From the NCBI GenBank assembly GCA_034406715.1, contig CP137864.1, positions 1,798,001-1,862,000 on the forward strand: DNA of 64,000 nt, given 5' to 3'. The notes beneath the pieces are model-generated. The model ran no database searches. It saw only the letters and a list, made by a program, of their open reading frames with translations, and was not told the DNA's origin. Within the stretch, counting starts at the first letter, position 1. Every line of letters begins with the position of its first letter. Origin of the DNA: Rhodotorula mucilaginosa (Eukaryota; Basidiomycota; Microbotryomycetes; Sporidiobolales; Sporidiobolaceae). The position numbers and the translations under genes are program-made. Shown here piece after piece: positions 1-12,151 of this stretch.

Positions 1-2643
<2,643 letters not shown>

Positions 2644-2946
2644 TCTCTTCTCCCGCACCCACCTCTCCTTCCCGCTGTCCATTATTGTTTCGGCGCACTC
2701 CGTGATCTCTGTTGTACTCACTAGTATTTGCCAACTATACCGCTCTCCCCGTCACCGTCCATCCTTGCCAGACCTTTTATCTCCGTACATCGTTTTTGCC
2801 TCTCCGTGTCTCGATTCCCCCCATTCTCTCTCGAGTCATATCGTAGTTCCTTCAGTTCTCCTTTTGTTACCGCCCCTTCAAGTCCTCCTCTGTAAGGAAC
2901 AGGAACAGAATCTATTGGCAAGCGCTTTTCCGCTCAGAACAAGTCG
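2644..2946. other. Convergent intergenic region, 3' UTRs
   Basis: These roughly 300 bases separate the stop codons of two tail-to-tail genes. They are pyrimidine-rich with no usable long frame, so I read them as the two 3' untranslated regions. I see no RNA gene or repeat. Confidence 0.6.
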
Positions 2947-4359
2947 CTACCGTCCCTTCAGCTTGCGGAACTCGAGGAACGCAGCCTTTTCCTTCCACCC
3001 GAGCGCGCCGACTCGCTTCAGCCTCGCGGTAGCAGCCAGCGTCTCTGCCATCGCGGACCAGTCGAGCTGCTTTGGTGACTCGGAAGGGTGCAACCGACGG
3101 ATGGTGAGCGTGTACGGGACGAAGCGGGACGTGAGCGCGTAGATGTGCGCGAGGGGGATTGGCAGCCAGGGCGCGGCGACGGTCGGGATCGGGTGGGTCA
3201 GCGATGGCGCGAACGAGGTCGGCGGTGAGTAGCTAAGGTGTGGAAGGGTAAGTTTGGTGTTAAAAGTTTCTTCGTGCCACTTACGGCGCGGATCCAAGAG
3301 GCACTTACCGGAACGCGAGCATGAAGATCCTGGCGGACTTGACCTCTCCCGCGGCGGTGGGGGCAAAGTCACCGAACTTGAGTACGGCGCGGTTGTTGGA
3401 GGTGGTGCACTGTGTACCAGAAATTGAACGTCAGGGAGTCTGCGAGGCGAAGTTTGCGTCGGCTGGAATGGGACCTTACTTCGGGGAAGATGACGACGGG
3501 ACCGTCGGCGTTCGCTACGAGCTCAGTCAGGGTCTCTGAGGTCGTAGCCTGCTGGGGAAGAGTGCCCGAGGCGAACAAAGCGCGCAGTAGCGAGACGCGG
3601 CGCCAGCCGACGATCTGGGCCGACGTGGCCGACGCTGCGCCGGACGTGATCGGCAGGGTCAAGGTCGCGTTGTACCTGCGCCGACCAGAAATACACTTTA
3701 GCTCTGTCGGGCTTTGATGGAACACGAGCGAAAGGTTCGCGTACCGGAAGACGAGGAACAAGAGGTCGATGTAGGAGGACGAGTTGGCGATAATGATGTC
3801 GCCTTTCTTCGGGTCAAACGGAACTTTGGGCGGGCTGCGACTGTTGGAGATACGAGATGCGTGAGCTCTTGGTTCCCTGGCTGGATTCTCTCGTATGGCG
3901 TACCCAGTTTTCCGCAGCTGGATTGTGTCAACGTTGATCCAGACGACGCCGAGGAGAGCCAGGATCGTCCGGCAGATTCCGGCATTGCTGACTCTGCTGA
4001 GCGTGGAGTAGAGCGGTGGTACGAAACTCTGCAAAGCGTTCAGAGTTGAGCCGACGACCTTTCTTCCGTCGGGATCTTTCGAAACGACTTACAAAGATGC
4101 GCAAGATGCCTTCCACGGCGAGGGTCTGGGCGACAAGGAGGAGGACGACGAGCAGTGTCCGTACGACGCCAGCAATGGCTCCGAATGGCCAGGCGATGAG
4201 CTCGAGGACGGTCGAGACCTCGTTGCCGGGCGGAAGAGGGTAGAGGAAAGGCTGAACACCCGTCGCTTGGTCCTGTTGAGGTGCAGAATCGTCAGCTGCT
4301 TAGACAGTATAGCAGTTCCAGTCCCGACCCACCCTCCAGCGGCTGTACTTCTCCGCCAT
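2947..4359 (-). CDS. LOA1/VPS66-like lysophosphatidic acid acyltransferase
   Basis: This is a membrane acyltransferase of the PlsC superfamily, closest by eye to yeast Loa1/Vps66 (YPR139C), which transfers oleoyl-CoA to lysophosphatidic acid and affects lipid droplets. The start is the ATG at 4359 (MAEKYSRWR), followed directly by an intron. The next exons give an N-terminal hydrophobic segment (about VVRTLLVVLLLVAQTLAVEG). The acyltransferase core follows: GDIIIANSSSYIDLLFLVFR at the first catalytic block, then FPE-CTTSNNRAVLKF across an intron. In the canonical NHxSxxD/HX4D block the histidine position is a serine, which is odd if the enzyme uses the usual mechanism. The C terminus is soluble and ends FRKLKGR. 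At least four introns are present; not all borders are resolved. The gene is divergent from the transporter, with only 92 bases between start codons. A Loa1-type role is inferred. Confidence 0.8.
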
Positions 4360-4451
4360 GACGACTGTGGGCGAGGTGGAAGAGAGAAGGAAGAGAGCGA
4401 ACGTTCCCTCTTCCTCTCGCAACGCCTCACCGGTCTCGCAAGGCCGCAGAG
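4360..4451. promoter_or_regulatory. 92-bp bidirectional promoter
   Basis: This is the whole interval between the start codons of the acyltransferase (-) and the MFS transporter (+). Both promoters and both 5' leaders must lie here or overlap the neighbouring coding exons. It is purine-rich on the + strand with GAGAG-type runs and no clear TATA box. Confidence 0.55.
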
Positions 4452-6724
4452 ATGAGCACAGAGACGCTCCATAGCTTTGCCATGTCCGATACCCTACACC
4501 GCCCGCTCTCCGCCGAGTCGAACCGCTCCTCATCGCCCTCATCACCGCGATCGCTCTCGACGCCGACAGCCGCGTCTTATCCGCCCTCCAGGGCAGAAAG
4601 GGAGCGCGAGTTGGCCCTGATCCCACCTCCAGATCGCGGCAGAGCGGCCTACCTCTTTCTCGCCGGCGCCTTTGCCAGTTGAGCCACGCTTGCTCTCGCT
4701 CTCGTTCTTCCCCACCTCGCTTTGACTCGGCTCGCTGACGGCAGCCGCGTCTGTGCAGTCGAGACTGTCATTTGGGGCTTGCCAGCTTCATACGGTCTCT
4801 TCCTCGACTACTACCAACAACACGGCGTCGCAGGCGTGCGATCGGGAAGCAGCTTATTGCCCCTCGTCGGAACCGTCTCGTCCGGATTCATCTGTGAGCA
4901 AAGCACACGGTCGCTCCTCTCTCCAATCTCACCGTCATAGCGCCTCCGCAGATGTACTCGGACCGCCAGTCTCGATCCTGCTCAATCCGCGACCGCGCTG
5001 GCGACTGCCCGTAATCCGCCTCGGTTGCTGCCTCTGCCCGCTCAGCTTGCTCCTCAGCTCGTTCGCCAAAGCCGTGAGCCCTTCTCCGCTGGCCTACACT
5101 TGCTAAAGGGTCTCAGGCTGAGCCGATCCCCCTCAGCCCTGGCAACTCTTGCTCACTCAGGGTCTTCTGTACTCTGTCGGCGGCGCGATGGCCTGTAAGC
5201 TTCGCTCGTCCTCTGGCACGGGCACATGCAATTATGCTGAACGAGGGCGTGACCGGCAGATTACTCGACCTTCCGCTTTTTGTCCGACTGGTTCGTCGAG
5301 CGAAGAGGCTTTGCCAACGGGATCTGCTTCGCCGGTACGCTTGCTTGCCCTCTTCATCACCTGCTATATGTGGCTGAGACACGGAACAATCGACAGGGAC
5401 GGCCGCGGGTGGACTCGTACTGCCGTTCATTCTCGAAGCTCTCTTGTCACGCTACGGAGCTGAACGCACATTGCAAGCTCTCGTGAGTAACTTTCCCTCG
5501 GGCGAACGCAACTACCACATTGCACTGACGAACCGTTCCAACCTTCCAGGCCGTAGCGACCTTCCTGTTGCTGGGCTCGGCACTACCATTAATCCGACCA
5601 CGCTTGCCGCTCCCGCCAAAGGGCCAAGTCCAGCAAGGGAAGAAAGAAGACGGATCAGCCGAGGCAGAGGGAGAAGCCGAAACTTCGCAGCAGCAAGACG
5701 CCGTCACCGCCGCCGCCGCTCCACAACCGATCACCTTTAGGCGAATGGCTAGCAATACGCGCCTGCTGGCCTTCCTAGCTGCGAATGGTCAGTCGGCGGA
5801 AGGCTGGGATCGCGCGTTGGCCCTCAGCTCACCTCCTTTCGCAAACGCAGTACTGCAGGGCTTTGGATACTTCGTCACTCTGCTTTACCTGCCGACCTTT
5901 GCCACGGTGCGCATTCGTCGCCAAGTGCCCCGGCTTGCGAACACTGAACTGACCTGCACATCGTTCCGGCGCAGTCGCTCGGCCTGCCTGGATCCAAAAG
6001 CTCGGCAGTCCTCGCATGCGTCAACGGTAAGCCGACCGTGGAACGAGCAGTGTTCTGCAGGTCCTGACTCGGTGAATCGTGCCTGGCAGGCGCCTGTGTG
6101 ATCTCGCGAGTCGCGCTCGGCGTCATGAGCGACAAGCAATCCCCTCATCGGCTCGGGTTTTTCGCCATGGCGGCTTCGGCCGTTGCCGTTTCGATCCTCT
6201 GGGGGGTCGCTTGTGAGCACACGGTCTGCACGGCGTGTCGGCAGAGGCGGACAAGCGAGCGGGCTGACTCTCGGCTGGAATTGCGCAGCGACCACTTTCG
6301 CTCCGCTGATCGTGTTTGCACTCGTGATGGGTCTTTGCTCCGGTGGATGGACGTCTCTATACTCAGCGATCATCAAGAGTCTGGTCGGTATGTTGTCGCG
6401 CTCTCAGGTTTACCTGGCCCACAGCATTCTTCTCGAATTTACTCATGACCCTCGCTCCTCGGCCTTCCAGCGGACGACCCCAGTCTCGCCTCGCACCTCT
6501 TCTCGACCTTCTCCTTCACGCGCGGGCTCGGCGCGCTCCTCTGCGCGCCGATCGCGTCCGCGCTCATCTCCCACCCGTTCAGCAGCGCCTCGGCGAAAAC
6601 GGGCTACGGCGTCTCGGACGGCAAGTACGGCGGCGTCGTCCTGTTCGCTGGCTTGGCGATGGGGGTGGGGGCTGGGCTGGAGGCGGTCGAGTGGCTCTTG
6701 TCATCCCCGAAGCGTGTCGCATGA
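4452..6724 (+). CDS. MFS transporter, monocarboxylate (MCT/MCH) type
   Basis: This is a polytopic plasma- or organelle-membrane transporter of the major facilitator superfamily. It resembles the fungal monocarboxylate-porter-like (Mch) group. A roughly 60-residue Ser/Pro-rich cytosolic N terminus precedes the first helix. Splicing 4679 to the acceptor near 4760 gives AGAFAIETVIWGLPASYGLF, the usual first-helix pattern. Later exons give GLGLPGSK-type and ALGVMSDKQSPHRLG loops (the MFS cytoplasmic loop between helices), LMGLCSGGWTSLYSAI-like helices, and a last helix VVLFAGLAMGVGAGLEAVEW before the stop at 6722-6724. About ten short introns break the gene, so the exact protein is not fully resolved. 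ATG 4452 is the first in frame; ATG 4482 is an alternative start. The substrate cannot be told from sequence. Confidence 0.85.
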
Positions 6725-7058
6725 TACCTTTTTTTCTCCCGGCCGTAGACAGACACTGAGCTCGATCCGGCCCCTGGCCTTGACCCCGAATGCAGCCTTT
6801 GCACCACATTGACCGAGCAAAGACCGAGCAAACATACCTCAACGCCACGCTTTGAAGTCATTGACTGCACGCTAGGTATCGTTCCATGCTCGAGCGCACC
6901 CGCCAGCCGCGCTCGAACCTTCGACCTATCCCGGCTTGTCCGCGGACCGCGATTCACCGAAAGGGTCCAATACGTCTGGTCGCACATGGCTCTGTACACG
7001 CCTCAATCGCACGCTTGACAAGTCTGCTCTACGAGGCTGAGCTTGCTGGACCGTCGGG
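6725..7058. other. Intergenic region between tandem + strand genes
   Basis: This holds the transporter's 3' UTR and the promoter of the next gene. I see no RNA gene, repeat or convincing ORF. Confidence 0.5.
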
Positions 7059-8961
7059 ATGGCTCCGCCGCCTCCCAAAGGAGCTTCGGCAACTTCGGAC
7101 GCCGCCTCAGACGCTCCTTCTTCGGAAGAGCTACCGTTTCGATCTACACGAAGGGAAGACGAGGCACTCGCGCATGCTGTGGCACGGGGCAAGTCGGTAC
7201 TGTGGCCCGTCACGTTTCTTTCGACCTTGGGCATCGGCGTCGGGTGCAGCGTCGGCGGAATCGTCAAGACGAAAGGGTGGAGTAAGTCAGCCCGCCCCAT
7301 CAGTCCGTGCCAGCGCCGCTCGAGCTGAACCAGTATTACTCGTACAGAGGATCGGTTCTACTTCCAAGTTTTCATCGCTACCCTTATCGGGTGGCTGGTC
7401 CTGTTGGTGATACAGGTGAGCGAGCGAAAGAACTCGGCATTCTTCGCTCAGGCTGCGAAAAGCTGACGACCGCCCATCCCAGTTCGCCATCATGAACGAG
7501 CTCTACACCGAGAGGCGAAGCCGCAATGCGAAAGTGGTGGTCGCGCTTGCCATGGCATTTGGGGTGAGTTCCTCGACCTCCTTGCCGCGATGCACGTTTG
7601 ACATTCTGCCGGTGCCCGCGCGGGGGAACAGGGGTGGGTCAGTGGGTACTTTGCTGCCATTCTCGTCATCGTGATGATTTGGCGACCGGCGGCGGAAGGT
7701 GACGGAGCTGGAGCTCTTCTGATCATGAGTGGACCGACCGCCCGAGCTCTACTTTCTCTTCACTGACGACTCGGGCCTACAGGTGCAAGCCGTTCTGGGC
7801 GTCGGAACCTCACTCGTCGGGTTTTACTTCTACTGCAAGGGATATGTGGGACCGGTCCGAAAGTCTCGGCCGCACATCGAGGAGAAGCGGCAGATCCGAC
7901 CTCCGCATCGACAGGCGTCTGACGCGATTAAGCGGCGCCTCTCTGGAAGTTCGCGTACCTCAAAACCTTCGCGCTGGTCGGATTCAAGTCGGACACAAGT
8001 CGGCGCGAGCACGCGAGGGTCTTCATGTTCATCGGGTCGCAACTCGAAGGCCTATGATTCTTCCACATCCGAAGACAGCCACGATGGTGGTTTGAGCTCG
8101 CCCACAGCGACCAGCTTCAAGTCCGCCGATTCAGCATCTGGACCCGACTCGACCAATACGGACGCGGATTCTCACACTTCAGATGACAGTTACCCGCCGC
8201 GCTCCGATCCGCGGCAAAGAGACTCTCGTGCACCTTCCTCTTGGCCACCTCTCCCGACACCGCCGGCGAATGCGCCCACTCCGCCCTCCGGTGCTCGTCC
8301 TCCTTCGCGTGGCGCATTAAGAGTGCCGGTTCGAGTTGACTCCGGTGCGCAGACACTTTATCGCGGATCATGGGACGTTGGAAACGCTAGATACGATCAT
8401 TGACAATTCATTGTTTTCGCTCCAGCTGGTCGTGCGGTCAGTAGAGGAAGGCTGGCAACTACGTCAAGCATACCCGTGAAATCGCAGATCCCCGCCTCTC
8501 TCCGACCCGGCGCCGGGCGGACTTCCTACCGACCATCGTCGCCGACCGGTCCTTCGCGTCCTGCTTCCAACCCTGTCACTCCAACGGTTCACGGCCCGCC
8601 TCGGTCAGGAAACCCGGTTTCCCCATCGCCCTCCCCGAGCTACCCTGGGCAGCCAATCTACAGGCCGGCTTCCCGATCGCCCTCGTCGAGCTGCCCTGGA
8701 CAGCCAATTTACAGGCCATTGCCCAACTCGCCCGCGTACGCATCCGCGCCGTTAAACTATCCGGAAACCGGCCGCGCCGTCAGTACTTCAACTCCGCCCA
8801 GGCAACGCAACTACCGTGCGCCGACGCCTTTCGCTCGCAGAGGGAGTGTACCTGAAGTTCCCTCCGTCTCTCGTGGGCTGGTCTATACACCTCAGGCCAA
8901 AGCGCCACCACCGAACCCGGACGCTTTGCCACCGATGCCCCTGTTTGTTCGGGAAACTTGA
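7059..8961 (+). CDS. Unknown four-helix membrane protein with Pro/Ser-rich tail
   Basis: I do not recognise this family. The ATG at 7059 starts a Ser/Ala-rich cytosolic segment of about 45 residues. Four hydrophobic segments lie on separate short exons: VLWPVTFLSTLGIGVGC, FYFQVFIATLIGWLVLLVIQ, a segment around GYFAAILVIVMIW, and VLGVGTSLVGFYFYCKGYVG. A basic, Ser/Arg-rich tail follows (RRLSGSSRTSKPSRWSDSS). An in-frame TGA at 8401-8403 is most simply removed by an intron ending in CGCAG before 8488. Beyond it the same frame continues as a proline-rich tail with a duplicated PGQPIYRP motif and stops at 8959-8961. The tail could instead belong to a separate transcript. Function is unknown; the layout suggests an integral membrane scaffold with a long disordered cytosolic tail. 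Confidence 0.6.
8621..8721 (+). repeat. Two-copy 51-bp tandem repeat in coding sequence
   Basis: Two adjacent, slightly diverged copies of a 51-base unit begin at 8621 and about 8672. Each encodes a 17-residue unit centred on PGQPIYRP. The period is a multiple of three, so the reading frame is kept, which supports this stretch being translated. Confidence 0.75.
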
Positions 8962-9100
8962 AAGGCAAATGAGCGGCTTTCGGGAGGCGACGCTGTGAGT
9001 GTAGAGGGGCCAGAGTAGGACCAGATGGAATGTCTGAACAGTTATAGCGTTGCGATAACATCTACGATAGGGGCCTTCTGCCTGGAGAGCGAAAGCAGGT

Positions 9101-12100
9101 CTAGGCCTTTTTGCTCGACTGAGCGAGGCTTGTCGACATGCCGACATTGGTGTCGACGTCGAGGAGCACTGCATATCAATCAAAGCACGGGTCAGCATAA
9201 GCTCGACAGCGAGTTGCGGAGGGGAACGGACTCACCCTTGAGGGCGTTGCGAGCGCGCACGCGAGCGAGGTCTTCCTCCTTGGGCATGACCAGCTCGGTG
9301 AGCGAGATACTTTGGTTCGGATCCGGATAAGGAAGGTGCTTCTTGAGGTTCTCGTACGCGACAAGGGTCTGTAGGGGTTCGGAATCGTGAGCACACTGAG
9401 CAGCGGGCGGGGGAACATGGGCGAGATCGAGCTTACGACACCGAATTGGGGAGAACTACGGAGGACACGCGCGGGACCGCCCTTGAAGAGCGCAGCAGCG
9501 CCTTCTTCGGAAACTGTTCATGCGAAAGACGTTCGGTCAGTCACGGGCTCGCCATCCAATCAGCAGTTCTTGAGCAATCGGAACTGACGGATTTTCCGGA
9601 ACGCGTCGCCGATACCGCGGTAGTGCGTCTCTCCCTTCCTCGCTTCACTCTGCAGTCGCGTCTTGATGACATCGGCGGGCGTCGTGAGGTACGCCGCAGG
9701 CATACCGGCGATGGCGGCAGCCGAGAGCGCCTCGCCGTACGAGAGGACCTTGCCGTCGCGACCTTCGTGGAAAACGTCCTTCTTCAAATGAGCGTGGCTG
9801 CGAGAACGACAACGAGTCAGTCTCGCCCCAAGAACGTTAAGGAGATTCTTTCCGAACTCACGCAGGGAAGTAAATGGCGGAGAAAGGCACGTCTCGTGCG
9901 AGGCACGCGGCGGCACCGCGGTACAGTCCGAGCAGTCCGAGCGACTTGACGATCTGCGCTGCGCTGAGTCGTGCGGCTCCCGTCACCTTGGCGTTCTCGC
10001 CCTGCATCTGCAGGCGGATCTTGACAATCTCGAGCGGGTTGGTGAAGATCTGGAGCAAGCAAGCAGGAAGGGACCGGTTACTTCTGCTTGTAATGAGCCA
10101 GCTCGAGCGAGACCTGATGCGCGTGCGAGACGTACGACTTGACAACCTCCTGCGAGACCACCGGCGAGCAACTCCCAGGAGAGTTTGATGCGACCAGTCT
10201 CCTTGTCGGTGGCGTACTCTCGCACGAGGTCGTTGACCGTCAGCTTGATCGCCTTTTCGGGCGCGACACCCTGCGAGTAAAAAGGCAGAGACCTGCGTCA
10301 GTTGAGGATCGGTCGTTTCTGGACGAGAAGAAGAGACTTGCGATGAGTTGGGGTGGCAAGCCGCGGTAGAATCCCTTGAAGCCCTCGTTGCGGTACACCT
10401 TCTTGACGCAGTCGAGCGAGTTCTTGTACAGCAGTTCACCGACAACCTTGGATCGCTGGTTCTGCATCCGGGTCTGCGGGAGAAAAAGAACTTGATCGCG
10501 TTCAGCCTCTTTCTTTTCGGCGGCGCAACAAGGCGAATTCATAGGTGATGACGCACCTTGGTAAGATCGATCGGGTACACCGCCGTTGCGCCGAGGGCAC
10601 CAGCGATACCTCCCAAACCGAAGTAGTAGGCCGACTGCAATCGGAAAAGGTCGAAGATCGGCGTCAGCAAAACGCCGGACGATGCGCGCTCAGCGAAACC
10701 CACGGCGACTTGCCTTGCCGACTTCGTGCATCGCCGACCCGGCCACACTGCTCTTGCCCTTCCCAGGTTCGCTGACCCGCGGCGGTCCCCATTTCGCGTC
10801 GAGCAGGCTGCCAAAGTCGCGGATGCCGAGTCGAGGCTTGTCCTCTGGGGACAACCCTTGTCGGGCATAGTGGAAAATGATGGCAACCTCCATCGGCGAG
10901 AAAGTGCCGTACCGCATTGTCCGAGAGGCGTGGTTGGTAAAGTCGAGCGGGGTGATCTTGCCGTCCGGCGAGCGGGCGCACGCTTCCCGGACGACCTTCT
11001 CCACGAGGTCCATCTCGCGGATGACCTGCGCGAGCACATTCATCAGTACGCCACGAGAGTATGTTACCGATATCACTTCAGGGAAACGGGAAAGAGAGCG
11101 GCTTACATTGTGGAAAGCGATGCATTCAGAGTACGAAATCTTTCCGCCGTTGAACACCTCGGCAAGGTCTTCGAGCTTGTTCAGGACCGAATCGCTCAAC
11201 TTGTGCCGTGCGAGCTCGTAGATAATTCGGCGAAAGTCGCTCTTGTCGATGTAACCGTCCTGGTTGCGGTCAAAGTACCGGAACGCTTGGCGGAGGCGCT
11301 CGCCTTGCAGACCCTTCATGAGCTGCGTGAACTCGCTGCAGGAGAGGGGTGCGGTTCCGTCAGAATGATCATTTCGTCAAGACACGCGGTTCGCGGGGCT
11401 GCAGGATGCAGCTCGAGGTCCATGGAGAGCTCACTTGAAACCGACGACGTGTCCGCCGTTCGCCTTTCCGAGGTACAGCGTACACCAAGGGCTGTCAAAG
11501 TCAAACGGGATGGCGTCCGGCCCGCGCATTGACTGGAACACCTGCTTGAACTCGTCAAACTTGACTTCGCCGTCGCCGTTTTGGTCAAAGATGCGGAAGG
11601 CGACCTGAAGGCGGGGATATCGGTGTCAGGTGTGTGCAACTCGTGTGCTACGACCGAGTGCCTTCGAATATATCAACGCACATCGAACTCTGCTGCCGGC
11701 TTCTTCAGGACCTCCTCGAACGCGACAAAGTCGTCAAAGTTGACGCGACCGCATTTTCTCCGGTCGGCGACTTTGAACAGGAGCGCGTACTGCTCGCGGC
11801 TGATCTTGGCAAAGTCACCTTCGGGAGCGACAGCCGAGACGAAATCGGGTGGGGTCAAGTAGCTGTATGAAGTAGGCAGCAGAACAGTCAGCGATCTGTC
11901 TATGTCCTGCTTTTCCGGTCGTTCGCTCGAGACCCTATTTTCTGAATCGCGCAAAGTCCCGCTATGTGTATCCCAGAATACCATACGGATCCAACGAGCA
12001 AACAGCAGACTCACACCTCGCCATCGTCGACCGTATCCCTCGTGGCAAAGTTGTAGAACGTCTTTCTCCACCGGTCGAGTTCTGCGCTCGAGGTCGACGG

Positions 12101-12151
12101 GGCCTTTGCGCCTCCGATCTCTTGCGCGTTCGCAGAGGACGAGGAAACCAT
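9101..12151 (-). CDS. AGC1: Calcium-binding mitochondrial aspartate/glutamate carrier (aralar type)
   Basis: This is a mitochondrial inner-membrane carrier that exchanges aspartate for glutamate plus a proton in the malate-aspartate shuttle. The N-terminal half carries EF-hands, with clear loops [13 protein letters not shown] and [13 protein letters not shown]. The C-terminal half carries three carrier repeats with signatures such as [33 protein letters not shown] and [18 protein letters not shown]. The EF-hand half and the [16 protein letters not shown] stretch match animal citrin/aralar rather than short fungal carriers. I chose the ATG at 12151: its exon ([20 protein letters not shown]) splices at 12014 into YLTPPDFV and aligns with the aralar N terminus. 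Nine or more introns are present. The C terminus is short and ends SSKKA. The stop is only 140 bases from the preceding + strand gene, tail to tail. Confidence 0.95.
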
